This document shows, in pieces, positions 10,531 through 21,391 of a stretch of DNA of 64,000 nucleotides. How positions within the stretch are numbered: the stretch's first letter is position 1; each line of letters begins with the position of its first letter. This DNA comes from Panicum virgatum (taxonomy: Eukaryota > Streptophyta > Magnoliopsida > Poales > Poaceae). The notes beneath the pieces were generated by a model. That model made no database searches. It saw only the letters and a list, made by a program, of their open reading frames with translations, and was not told the origin of the DNA. The translations under genes were made by a program, and so were the position numbers. The stretch spans positions 8,335,785-8,399,784 of the forward strand of contig NC_053141.1 in assembly GCF_016808335.1 (NCBI RefSeq), written 5' to 3'.

Positions 10531-11529
10531 TTAGAACATATCATCCCCTATCAGAACATACTTCATAGCTTTGAATCTTATCCTTCTGGGTGCCCCCCGA
10601 GCCGAATCCTTCAAGTAATTGAAGATATCGGCTCTCCAATCTCCAGGCTCAAGAAACTGAACCTCGACATCGACTCCATCGGCTGTCTCCTTGTATCCGG
10701 AAGCCATCTGCGCCAAGTCGTTGGCTTCATTGTTCAAAGTCCTGCGTATCCAGTGAAAATTAATGTACCTGAATTGTGACATCAACTCACAGCACTGCAT
10801 CCATATCAGAAAAAGAGCCTCGCTCTCACATCTATATTCTTCCGTGAGTTGAGAAATCACCAGCTTCGAATCTCCAAATATTTCCACCGCCTCTGCACCA
10901 GCTTCCAGGAGTAACTCCATCCCCTTGCGAATGGCATCATACTCTACTAAATTATTGGTGCATGGAGTTGTCACCCTGATGGAGAAAGAATAAGTCGCCC
11001 CTCGAGGCGATACCAAAAGAATTCTCACGCCGCACCCATCATCACATGCCGATCCGTCGAAAAATATGGCCCATGCATGTATGAATAGTGCAGCCACATC
11101 GGTGTTGACCCTGTCTGCAATGAGATCTGCCAGTGCCTGTCCCTTGACTGCCTTTGCGGGCTGATATCGGATATCAAACTCTGATAGCGCAAACATCCAC
11201 TTTTCGAGTCGGCCTCTTAGAACAAGAGCCGACAGCATTTGCTTTATGACATCCGATTTGCAGACGACGATCGTCTCCGCCGAGAGCAAAATATGATGAA
11301 GCTTTGTACATGTAAAGAATAAACAATGGCAAAACTTCTCAATCTCAGGATACTTGGTCTCGGCATCTAACATGCGCCTACTGAGGTAGAAGGCAACCCT
11401 CTCCTGGTCATCATGCTTCTGAACCAGCACCGAGGCGATGGAGGTGTCACCCACGGATAGGTACACAAAGAAAGGCCTGTCTTGCTGAGGAGGAACCAAC
11501 ACTGGAGACTGCCCCCCAGTGAAACTCAT
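10531..11529 (-). pseudogene. Tat-1 tandem RNase H domains
   Basis: The first third matches a Ty3-type RNase H remnant (PFFVYLSVGD.., VAFYLSRRMLDAE.., then EFDIRYQPAKAVKGQALADL). The rest is a second RNase H with FDGSACDDGCGV, an LVEYDAI block, FGDSKLVI and a C-terminal NNEANDLAQMA, so the acidic catalytic residues D, E, D, D are visible. Carrying both types in tandem is characteristic of Tat elements. The first domain would degrade the RNA strand of the hybrid; in published Tat elements it is thought degenerate. The junction with RT (11530-11627) is disturbed by a short direct repeat. Confidence 0.85.
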
Positions 11530-11627
11530 CCTCGGTGCTGCTCTGCCCCCCAGTGAAACTCATCCTCGGACTTGATTTTTACCAGACCCATGAATGGCTC
11601 GATACGTCCAGATAGATTAGAGATAAC

Positions 11628-12341
11628 TCATCTGACAAAGTTGATTTTGCCGATGAGCTTCTGCAAGTCCTTCTTTGTATTAGGCGGCCTCATCATCCTC
11701 ACAGCTTCTTGACTCTTTAAGACGATCTCGATTCCTCGTTCATGGACCGGGAATCCTAAGAATTGAACGGCCGATACACCAAATGTGCATTTCTTTGGGT
11801 TCATTCTGAGTCCAAACTTTCGAGTCCGCTCCAACACCTGACGCAGATCTTCTAGATGCTCCCCAGTCAATGTGGACTTGACCACAACATCGTCAATGTA
11901 GATTTCTATCAATCTGCCGATGAGATCATGAAAGACATAATTCATGGCACGTTGATATGTTGCACCGGTATTTTTCAATCCAAAAGTCATGACCACATAC
12001 TCGAACAAGCCGACCGCGCCGGGTACCTTGAACGCGATCTTGTGTATATCCTCTGGGGCCATAAAGATCTGGTTGTAGCCATCATTGCCATCCGTAAAGC
12101 TCATCATTTTGTGATCGGCAGCCGCGTTGATCAATGTTTCTGCGATGGGCATCGGATACTCGTCTTTTGGTGTTGCTCTGTTGAGGTCTCTGAAATCCAC
12201 GCAGACTCGCCATCGGCCATCTTTCTTCTGCACAGGAACCACGCTGGAAATCCACTCTGCATATCTACATGGCCTGATGAACCCTACATCCAACATCTTT
12301 TGTACCTCCTTCTTGACTTCTTCTAGAATTTCGGCCTTCAT
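11628..12341 (-). pseudogene. Tat-1 reverse transcriptase
   Basis: RT fingers and palm are readable: GFIRPCRYAEWISSVVPVQK, RVCVDFRDLNRATPKDEYP, SFTDGNDGYNQI, VMTFGLKNTGATYQR, then the catalytic box YIDDVVVKS and CTFGVSAVQFLGF. Both aspartates of the YxDD box and the upstream aspartate are intact. The frame ends with a stop near 11628, before the connection to RNase H. The region 12342-12946 towards the protease is degenerate linker; a short open piece at 12437-12790 ends in the pre-RT motif KPWPTFISKRLDPNLR. Confidence 0.85.
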
Positions 12342-12946
12342 CTAGCGTGCCCGTTGTTGAAACGGCCGAAATCCCTTCTTGAGCGGGAGCCGATGCTTCT
12401 ATCTAAACCAGGCATCTTAGCATAATCCCATGTGAATCAATCCCAGTATTCTCTCAATACTGCTAGCATCGGCTCACGTAGGTTCGGGTCCAACCTTTTG
12501 CTGATAAATGTCGGCCACGGCTTATCCCCGGGACCGATGTCAACTTCCTCTAAGTCATCAGCTGATGTGAACCCATACCCTAGCTTGCCATTGCCTGTCA
12601 AGTTGATGGTGAACACAGGCAACTTGTCGTCATCTGCCAAGTCGATGGTGAACACAAAAAAATAACAAAAGAAAAATTTCGGCCAACTGCATGGGCTGGC
12701 CGTTTCTGTATTTCCATTAACCTCTGTAACTGTACACCCATTAACTAGCTGACTGTCAGAGCAGGCTATCTTTTGTTCATAATGGAACAATTTTAACTCC
12801 AGATAAGAATTAACTATTTTTGGGGGCCGGTCGCTGGGACCGGCCTCTCTAAACTTGCCAAACTGTGTGGGGTGCCAGAAAGTGCCTACTCTGTGAGGCC
12901 AGTGGATAAGACCAGCCTCAACCTGTTTTTTGTAGCTTCGATCTGA

Positions 12947-13468
12947 TCACAGTCCTCCAGCGCAACCCCTGAGATCGGCTCTTGTCCTTTTCACGTCCCA
13001 CATGTTCATGTCTGCGAGCGAAACCTCACTGGAATCATCAGCACAGACCACCTCCACTTCGTCACCATCCCATTGAACCAAACACTGGTGCATTGTGGAG
13101 GGAACACAACAATTGGCGTGAATCCAATCTCTCCCAAGCAGCACTGTGTATGTACTCTTGCTGTTGACGATGAAGAACGAGGTCGGGATGGTCTTGCGGC
13201 CAACTGTCAACTTCGCATTGAGGAAGCCTTTTACCTCTGTCGGCTGACCATTGAAATCATTGAGCATCACATTGGTCTTGATGAGATCAGCAGTAGAGCG
13301 ACCCAATCGGCGCATCACTGAATATGGCATCAGATTGACTGTGGCGCCAGTATCGACTAACATCCTGTTCACGGACTTGCCGTCGATGAGACCCTTGAGA
13401 TATAAGCCCTTAAGGTGCTTGTAGCTCTTCTCCTTGGGCTTTCTCGAAGATGATCGGCTGCGGGCCAA
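12947..13468 (-). CDS. Tat-1 aspartic protease
   Basis: The retropepsin-type active site reads MLVDTGATVNLMP, with the conserved DTG. It is followed by the hydrophobic strand VKGFLNAKLTVG and the C-terminal LLGRDWIHAN, the usual end of Tat-type gag-pro proteases. The enzyme would process the gag-pol polyprotein in virus-like particles. The frame of about 170 codons is open from the Lys-rich linker to TGA or TAG near 12947. It is translated as the end of gag-pro, so the ATG of this open frame is unlikely to be a real start. Confidence 0.75.
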   Translation of the reverse strand: MARSRSSSRKPKEKSYKHLKGLYLKGLIDGKSVNRMLVDTGATVNLMPYSVMRRLGRSTADLIKTNVMLNDFNGQPTEVKGFLNAKLTVGRKTIPTSFFIVNSKSTYTVLLGRDWIHANCCVPSTMHQCLVQWDGDEVEVVCADDSSEVSLADMNMWDVKRTRADLRGCAGGL

Positions 13469-16018
13469 GGTCTAACTGTGCGACAGCCAACTCCTCCGGT
13501 TGAGGCGCTCGAAACTCCGACGGGAGCACGAATACCATATTCACATCAGCCGATGGCTTCTCATTGGCTTTTAACTGCTTGGGGCACCACTCCCTCCTTG
13601 GAGGATGCCTTTCCACCCTCTGCGGGTGCCTGACTTGCTCCGCGAGATCCGGGCGCGCCTTTCTCAGCACATTGAGGTACTGTGCTTCTGCTTCTTCCAA
13701 ATTGCGTAAACGCTGCACCCCGTGCTTCTGCGAGCGACTGAGCCCGTCAGGACACCATCATGGCCGTTGATACTTATCCTCCTCTTCCAGCTCAAGATCA
13801 TCCCTGGATGGCCATTCAACATGGTCATCGTGATGCGCTTTGGGCCCCAAGCGCTAGAACACCGAAGTCTCGCCTGATTGGCATTTTCGAGGCCTGCACT
13901 CCAAACAATCATCGATAGTAGGTAATCCGCTCATGCGGGAATCCCAACAGTACCTGAAGAACGGGCAATGCCAGTGATCACGTATAGCCTGTCGCCTTCC
14001 CAGCGTTCTCCCTGTACGGTGCTTGTACTCCTCTTCTTCCGATTCATATCGGCGACGCAGCTTGTACTGATACTCGTATTTCTCAAGAAGCCGAGCGAAA
14101 GCTGGGAGTTGATTGTGGATGTGACGCACTTGTTCTTCAATAATGTGCTGCCGCTCCGACTTGTCTTCATCCTGGGGCCGTTTGCCAGAATCGGCCTCTC
14201 TCTTCTGCTTGTCATGGAAGCATATGGGTCCCGCCATGTTGATCTGGAATGCAAAATTCTGGCCCTCATGTCTAGGATCCGACAGCTCCACCACGTTAAC
14301 CTGTGGGAACGGTTGACTGTCAACCTTCATCGTGTGTTGGGCCAGAATCAACCGGCCCTGCTCAATAGCCGATTGGATCTGCCGACGCAGCTCCTTGCAG
14401 TCATTCGTGGCATGAGTGAACGAATGATGCCACTTGCAGTATGGCCTTCCTTTGCAGTTCTTGCATCATCAGGAACTTGTGATTCTCAGGGAGCTTCAAC
14501 TGCTTTTCTTTGAGCAACAGATTGAATATCTGCTCCATCTTGGACACATCAAAGTCGAAGCCCTTCACAGGTCCCTTTTGTTTGACCCACCTGCATGGGA
14601 CGGGGTTTGCCCCCCGGGTCCACTCTGCCACGGCTACTTCTTTCTCTTCGCCAGAATCATCAGAATCATCTGCTTGGGCCACATTCACATGGCGCTCGAA
14701 CTTTTCCTGGTACAACTCAGGGTGATAGTGCTCGTACGTCGTGAGCTTCTGCACTATGTGTGCCAGGGAGCTGAATTCCAACTAGAAAGCCAGATCCTTG
14801 ATCGGCTTTGCGAGCCCTAGAACTGCCAAATTGATTGCCTCCCTTTCCATGATGCGCGATGAGTAACATCGGTTCTTGACCTGTCTGAAGCACTGTACGC
14901 ACTCCGACACAGTTTCTCCTCACTTCTGCTTGACTTGAGCGAGGTCGGCAATCCCGGCTTTAGCAGCCTCTGAATGATACTGGATGTGGAACTGATGTTC
15001 CAGCTGCCTCCAAGTGCGGATCGAATCCGAGGCCAATGATGTGTACCATCCAAAAGTCAGGCCTGTGAGAGACTGGCAGAAGAACCGGACCCACAGCAGA
15101 TCCGACACTGAGATCATCCCGAGCTGTGTTAGGTATCGGCTCACATGCTCAATGGAGCTGGATCCCTCTGACCTGTTGAACTTGGTGAACTCAGGGAGCC
15201 GATACTTGGGTGGTAACGGGATTAAGTCGTAGTCACTTGGATACGGCTTGGAATAGCCGATCATCTTCCTTTTGGGCAGTATGCCGAATTGGTCTGAGTA
15301 TCACGCTGATCTGCTCCACGCTGAGAACTCCTGGGGCCGAGGGTTCAGCACTCGGCCCAGTAGCGTACTTTGCTAGCTATGCTTGTTTCTCCGCATCTGT
15401 TCCTGAAGCTGCTGCACTCACCAGCTGCCCCAGGCGTGTCAGGTTGATATTGTCAGGTATGTACATGCACGTGTAGCCGTGCAGGATCTCCTTAGGCGGC
15501 TCGCTCAGGAATTGGCCGTCCTCGGGATTACCACCGATCTTGTAGACGATGTAGATCGGCGAACTCTATGGTTCCGGAGCTGTGAGCGAGTATGGCAGTG
15601 GTGGCCTAGAGTGAAGTGGGGCTTCCCCCCTGTGACTGCCCAAGATTGGTCCCGATGGGGAGTACTGGTTCTTTATCACCTCTTGGACGACGCGGTGTGC
15701 TACGCGCTCGAGCTCGTTCACCAGACTTTCTGAGTGCCGATGAAGCGAATGAGCCACCATGTAGTTCATCTCCTGGCGTAAGGCTCTAGTGCGCTCCTCT
15801 AAAGGAACGGACAGATCCACGTTCTCGAGAGCGCCTTCAGATGAGAACCTCTTCCACCTAATGTCGTGGTTGCGGGTTCTCTCAAAAGAGCCGATGAGAT
15901 CGGCTTCGAACTGAGCTCTGACCTCATCATACTTCTGCTTGTGTTCAGGGGTTAGCTCTTCATACATGACGGGGTCGGTGGCCGGCAGAACCGGCACTTG
16001 GTTCTGGGGTCCAGTCAT
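13410..16018 (-). pseudogene. Tat-1 gag, degenerate
   Basis: Pieces in several frames, 5' to 3' on the minus strand, follow each other. The N-terminal region (ATG at 16018, MTGPQNQVPV) has LTPEHKQKYDEV and VPLEERTRALRQEMNYM. The retrotrans-gag core at 14920-15264 has LPEFTKFNRSEG and IEHVSRYLTQLG. A further piece lies at 14401-14781. A Cys/His-rich segment at about 13880-13980 has HCPFFRYCW and DDCLEC. The last linker at 13410-13718 leads to the protease. Gag forms the particle and binds element RNA. Multiple frameshifts and stops separate the pieces, so no intact Gag can be made. Confidence 0.75.
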
Positions 16019-16048
16019 CCTAGCGGCGGACGTTGGTGTTGATGAGGG

Positions 16049-16066
16049 TCCCACTGGGTGTGCCAG
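16049..16066 (-). other. Tat-1 primer-binding site
   Basis: On the minus strand this reads TGGCACACCCAGTGGGAC, four bases inside the 5' LTR boundary (16071). The position and the TGG start fit a site complementary to a tRNA 3' end. The matching site in Tat-2 (48141-48158) differs at one base. The tRNA species was not determined. Confidence 0.7.
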
Positions 16067-16070
16067 AATA

Positions 16071-17289
16071 TGTTATCGGTCAAAACCCACCGGCGAGTAG
16101 CGACAGGCAACACGAGGAGCCGGGAGGCTGCCGGGGCGCTGGCTGGCACCGGTCCCTCGGTCAACAGCCCAGATCCTGGCACACGCCAATGCTTCCGGAG
16201 ATGCAGGGCGTGCCACCTGACCTATACCCGATCAGGAAGGTGCGAACGTGTTTCAACGATTTGCCTACATGCACAAACATGTGTAAACATTAGTCCAAGC
16301 CGTGGTCGGCTCCTCGGGACGACTCTTGCATCGTCTTTAAAGAGCCGATCGAGTCCCGGTGCCAGATCAGATCTATATATCCAGATATTGATAGATAAAG
16401 CAAATAACGGTAAAAACTTGCTTTAGTTAAATCTAGTTAATCCAATCCACGACGGTTAAAGCTTTCACTACTTGATCGGATCATCTTACACGTAATTGGG
16501 CCTAACGAGCATGATAGATAGCCAAACCCTAACCAGAGTGGAGTCCTAAGAATTAGCAAGAGCCGATTCCCGGAACAATCCCCATTAAGACTAAAGCAAA
16601 GCATCTAACATGTCGCCGGAGCATCCAATCCGTTTGCAAGGTCTAATCTAGCAGATGTCGAGCCAATTCTTATGAAATAAGAACAAACCGTAACATATCA
16701 GATCTACTAGATGGAACGAAGCAAGATGTTATCCCAGCGCGACTAATTCTATGTAGTAAGAATTAGCATAAGATTGAAACATGATCGTACAGAGATAACG
16801 TGATACTCGCAGATGATAAACAGGCATGCGCATAATGAATCTACTAAAAACCATGCTGCGAACATCAGGATAACTAGCATTACTCGCCATAAAAAATGCT
16901 TCAGTATGAGTAATACCAAGGTAAAAGCAAGAACAATAATGCCCTGATCGCAAGAAGCGATCAGGGCAGCATGTCACTTACTTGGATGAAACCCTAGAAT
17001 TAGGGGTGGCGGTGTGCCGAGATTTGTTGATGCAAAACGTGATGATGTTCTCTCTTTACAAATGTCATAGGGTACATATTTATAGTCCGGAGACTTGGAA
17101 AACAATCTAAACTAACGTGTCCATATCGGACTCTATCTCTAACTCAAACTGAACTAAATCTAAAGATACATGGCTCACATGGCCCAAATGCTCGCGCAGG
17201 AGCCAATTCGCAAGCCTTCATTAATTTCTATACTAAGCCCAACTTGCTCGCGGCCCATTAATTAACCCTATTAATTTATGGCGATAGCA
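16071..17289 (-). repeat. Tat-1 5' LTR
   Basis: 1219 bp, matching 2486-3670. Ends are TGTTATCGGTC and GATAGCA. It carries about 35 bp around 17007-17040 that the other LTR lacks. On the minus strand a TATA-like TATAAATATG lies near 17080, consistent with the promoter of the minus-strand element. Confidence 0.85.
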
Positions 17290-18132
17290 GGTTCCCAGCC
17301 TTAGCTTGCTCTACACATGTCACCATTCTCGATTGCGATGGTCGGGACTAACCGGGCCGTCCATCGGGACAGCTTTGGAGCAGGTGCAGCGGATAAGGGA
17401 GAAGGACTGTGGTCAATCCACCATACAAACCAACCACTCCCTCACGAGGGTAATAGTATGCCCCATCACCGCTACAGGGGGATACTATTCTACCTGCCCG
17501 TCCTTACGAGTGGACGGGGCAGGGAGCCATCAGCGCAGGGCCACCAGCACGATGTCATCATAGCCATACCACGGACAAGCCATCACCAAGATGAAGTGAC
17601 AGGGCACCCCTCAAATGACCGCCATGTCGTGTCCGCCTGCGGGAAACCCGATCCGACTGACGAAGAACGACGAATAGGAACAAGCGCCCATCACGGAAGA
17701 CCCAGTCGGTAGCCGCCCCACATGCTCCGACTGGCCAGGCTTGAACTCCCTGATTGGAAAAGAAGAAGCTCCGACCGACGGGATCTGCGATCCTCATATC
17801 TTTAACAGCACGATAGCTTTTCTATAAAGAGGGTCGCCCTTGACTATAAAAAGGAGGGTCCTCCACGTAGGAAGGGAGAGTTCTTTCGCTCTCCACACTC
17901 TAGCACTCTAATTCGTCACACCCACTCGAAAGCTTGTAACTCCCCAACTCTTTCTCTCCTGAGCACCTAGGCTCGAGCAATACAAGCAGTAAACCACCGA
18001 CTGGATGTAGGGCATTCAAGCCTGAACCAGTATAAATCTCAAATCATTGTGTGCTTGGCATATCCGATCCGATGTATGACAACTCGCAATCGAGTTGATT
18101 AGCAGTCGACTATTTCCGGAGCCGACATAAGG

Positions 18133-19912
18133 CGAGGCCTTCAAGAAGGACACGATGTTGAAGACGCTGCCGTCGCCCATCCAACGAGCTGGAGTAATGT
18201 TTTCACCTAGAAGACCACTGACTTTGCAGAAAGCATCACAACAAATGCCTCAAGGGAGGGAAACAACACTTCACGGCGCCATCGTTGCTGATACCGATAT
18301 AAACAACCGGATAAAGCTTTCGTCTGTTACTCTTGCACGACCACATCATCACTACTACATGAAATCTATCGACTTCCCGCCTCATACCGCGAAGAGGGTA
18401 TGAAGGCATCAGCCTCCCGACCCCTCCGACCGACACCGTGGTCACCGCGGTAGTGGCCTCGCGATGGCTAGCCAGGGTGTGCAGATGCAGGCACGTGTGC
18501 TCCAGCGGCGGCATGCCACCACAGCCTAACCATGAAAGCCGAATCAGGACACCCTCGGCCCAACGGAGGCCTCCACCGCTGCAGCGGCCGGACTAGGTGG
18601 CGGGGCGGACTGGACGCTCCCAACGACGCTACGGTGGCGGCGGAGAAGGCGAGTGCTCCCCCACTCTCGGCGGCGCCCCCCACCCTCCCATCTCCGGCCT
18701 AGTACAAGGATGGCGGCCGGCCTGGGCGGCGGCGCGGAGCAGTTCCCACCAGCATTGGCTCGGCGAGCGCCCGCGCGCACTCTGGTGGCGACAAGCCCCC
18801 AGCTCCGGCCCTGCCAAGGATGATGGTCGACGGCGGCGGTTTGTCAGGTCGGGAAAATAAGAGGAGGAAGATGGAGGTACCTCGCTGCCACCATCTTCGC
18901 CGCTGCACAGGCTTCCGACGGACTGCTCTGGTGGCGGCGTGGGGGGGGGGGGGGGGTTGGATTCGGGGGAGCTACCGCTCGTGCCGCTGCTGTATGTTTG
19001 CATCTAGCGCTACTGTTCTTCTGTCAACTAACCTATACATGACTATCAAACTAAGCAAGAAAAAGGGTTATAAAAGGATTTTCATGCTCGTCCATCTAGG
19101 AATTCAGTTCCACTCATGCGAGCCACATCTCCAACTATAAGATACGATGAATTTTGTAAAACAATTTTTATTAAGAGGAACCAATGTTTTAATTTATAGA
19201 ATTCTGTTTGGTGGGGCCAAATATCATACACAGCTAACCCATGTACTCCCTCCATATAGGAAATAGAAAACATTTAGAACAGCGATATGGTCTTCAAAGC
19301 ATAATTTTGACTGCTTATTTTTATAAAAATATTTGTTGAAAAGTGATATATGTATATTTTTATAAAAATGCTTTTTAAGACAAATCTATTCATATGGCTT
19401 TCACTTTTTCAACTCAATAACTTAAAAGTTATTCATAATTTATATTCCCAATGTTTGACGCAAATCTCGTCCAAAATGACATTCTTTTCCTATACGGAGG
19501 GAGTAGGTATAACTATAACCTGGATGCAACAAGGGCACTCAATTGAAGGAAATCTATGGAAAAGGGTACATCTCTACAAACTGTAAAAATGTGCCGGCGC
19601 GGGCGTAGCCTTACGTTGCCGCTTCATCAAGGAGGAGCAAGGAAATGAAACAACGAATAATAATGAAGGCCAGCAAGAAAGAACAAAAAATTCCACAATC
19701 ATGCAGGAGGATTGGCTGGATCAGACGGACAGGAACCAAGTGATTGATCTATCGGATGGTTAGAAAATTGTGTGCCAATTAAGGGCGGGAGACAAAAACA
19801 CCTGAGGGTCCCTTAGCTTTCCCCGCCGAGAAAAGTAGAAGGCCTAGGAGGCCTGCAGCTCGGAATATTGCTAGGCAATGGGAGTTGGTCGGAAGGAATC
19901 GGAGGATGGTGC
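18133..19912. other. Segment mostly missing from copy B
   Basis: After the solo LTR, homology with copy B continues to about 18145 and then resumes at about 19914, where copy B jumps directly. The stretch has GC-rich open frames around 18460-19000 without recognisable domains and a G run at 18941-18956. A Stowaway MITE lies at 19246-19503, followed by AT-rich sequence. Whether copy A gained it or copy B lost it cannot be settled here. No gene is supported. Confidence 0.5.
19246..19503 (+). mobile_element. Stowaway MITE
   Basis: The 258-bp element has ends CTCCCTCCATATAGG and, in reverse, CTCCCTCCGTATAGG. This is the Stowaway (Tc1/Mariner) terminal inverted repeat. TA dinucleotides flank both ends (19244-19245 and 19504-19505). 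It has no coding capacity. Confidence 0.9.
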
Positions 19913-19913
19913 C

Positions 19914-21391
19914 CACGACGCCGGCCACGAACATGGTGCACGGGCTTGTATAGATTTTTTCTTAGATTCAAGTTCATCTCTGTATTCGCAATCTGAAATT
20001 CATTTTTCACGACACTTCAATGGACTGCACTGGAGGGGAACTTTATTTCAAAAATGCCAGCAAGCCCCTACCAGCTGCCAAGAGATCGCTGCCTGGCCGT
20101 GGCAGCCGGTGAACATGATGCCTGAGTGGGACTCGACTCATTCGCCCACCACTCCAACTGCACGACGCGGGTCCGATCTGTTCCCGGGGCCCGATCAGCA
20201 GGTCGGAGAGCGTTGCTTGCTTGGGATTACCCGATGAACTGAATTATCCGATAACCGAATCGAATTATCCGAAATCGAAAAATTCGGTCACCGATGGTGG
20301 ACATGGTGCGGCCAAGGCCGATGGTGGCATGGCGCAGGGACGCCAGCACCCGGCGGCCTCTTTCCCGCTCATCTCCGGCCGCCGCATAAGTCGGTCTAAC
20401 GTTCGGAGGAAGCAAGCAAGCTAATCCATTCGGAGATGTGGCAAGAAGGGCTCCAGATCCACTCCAACAGCTCCATTTGTATCATGTTCACGTTCGATTG
20501 TGATGATTTGTGCTCAGTTCATGCCGTTTTTTGTTAGAATTTTTCCGTGTTCACGAGTAAATCAGGTTGTGCGGTCATGATCGGGGACCGAACCGAATTA
20601 ACCGAACCCAAAACGCTCGGTCTTCATAATTTTTTTTGGAGCCGATCGGTTCCTAAGTAACCCAATTTTGCAAATAGCCGAAGAACCGATCGCTTCGGTT
20701 CGGTCCAACCAAATGCTCTCACTTAATCCCGGCTACTGTTACCGGTCAAGTCATCGGCGTGGTCCGCTGGGAGCTGCCAGTACGTCCTGCAAGGCTGCAA
20801 CAATTAAAGACCGGGTGGCAGGTTCACGTGATGAACGCGGTAACAGGGCGTGGACCACCGCCGTACGTACCAGCACTGCCACCCCAAAGCTCATCCTCTC
20901 AAAGGCTCCCCCAGCCATTCACGGGATCGCGCTGCCAATCATTGCCACCCTCCGTCGCCGCCGCTCCCTGACCTTGGTCGCATCTCGCCGCCGTGGCTGC
21001 TGGAGTGGCTGGATCAGGAGCTCCCCCTCGGCTCCGTCCTCTCACCATCGCCCGGCTCCTTCTCTAGCTAGCCGGAGTCGGAGGCCACACAACGAGGCAG
21101 GATCCCGGTCCTTCGGAGTTTGGAAGCAAGGCGCCAAGGCCAAGAGCGCCGGGTCCTCTCCTCCTCGCCACCGCGCCGAGGACCCGGGGCCGGCTGTTCA
21201 CCGCGGCACGCCCAGTCCGGCGGGTGCTCCCTTCCCTTGCAACCTGCGTTCTCTCCACAGGAACCGCCCAAACTCCGATCCAGGTGAAGCTCGCTCCGGC
21301 TGTCCCGTCCACCGCGAAACCACCTCTTATGCTCGAACACTCCATATAACCTCACCGTGCAGTTAGCTAGCCCGGTACAAGTGCAACAGCA
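19914..21391 (+). promoter_or_regulatory. Upstream region of the copy-A NLR
   Basis: Collinear with 34456-35955 in copy B. The part at 20230-20720 is rich in CCGAAT/AACCGAAC-type words. From 20880 the sequence becomes CT-rich and GC-rich, as in a 5' leader. A TATA-like CCATATAACC at about 21342-21351 lies only about 45 bases before the ATG at 21392. Long open frames here (about 20668-21366) do not resemble any protein and are also open in other frames in copy B, so they are taken as compositional. Confidence 0.4.

Larger units (their letters stand above)
2486..17289 (-). mobile_element. Tat-1: Tat-lineage Ty3/gypsy retrotransposon, nested
   Basis: A complete but degenerate LTR element about 14.8 kb long. 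In minus-strand order it has a 5' LTR (16071-17289), PBS, gag, aspartic protease, RT, a tandem pair of RNase H domains and integrase. It then has a long 3' region with two plus-strand (antisense) genes, a polypurine tract and a 3' LTR (2486-3670). A second RNase H between the Ty3-type RNase H and integrase, plus extra antisense ORFs before the 3' LTR, are published marks of the Tat lineage. Target duplication is GGTCC (2481-2485) against GGTTC (17290-17294). The empty site GGTCT survives in copy B near 33523, so insertion followed the segmental duplication. Confidence 0.9.
2260..18127 (+). mobile_element. Solo LTR (copy A), split by Tat-1
   Basis: The two parts are 2260-2485 and 17290-18127; everything between is the nested Tat-1. 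The joined LTR begins TGACGGG and ends GCCGACA. It is flanked by identical 5-bp duplications TAAGG (2255-2259 and 18128-18132), and no internal retrotransposon region is attached, so it is a solo LTR left by LTR-LTR recombination. A TATA-like CTATAAAAAGGAG at about 17840 fits an LTR promoter. Copy B (33302-34423) has the uninterrupted version. The lineage is not recognised; the GC-rich body suggests Ty3/gypsy. Confidence 0.75.

Noticed and set aside
11856..12345. Plus-strand ORFs at 11856-12345 and similar ones opposite gag-pol of Tat-1
   Set aside because: They are shadows of the RT and gag frames on the minus strand and have no domain of their own.
18236..19003. Minus-strand GC-rich ORFs at 18236-19003
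   Set aside because: Low-complexity Pro/Ser/Gly products, no domain, and the stretch is absent from copy B.
20228..20720. Repeated CCGAAT/AACCGAAC words upstream of both NLR copies
   Set aside because: Suggestive of an old DNA transposon, but no terminal inverted repeats or target duplications could be paired, so no element is called.
20668..21366. 232-codon ORF upstream of the NLR, with a partner in copy B
   Set aside because: The corresponding copy-B sequence is frameshifted relative to it and codes for Ser/Pro/Arg-rich nonsense. It is CT-rich leader sequence.
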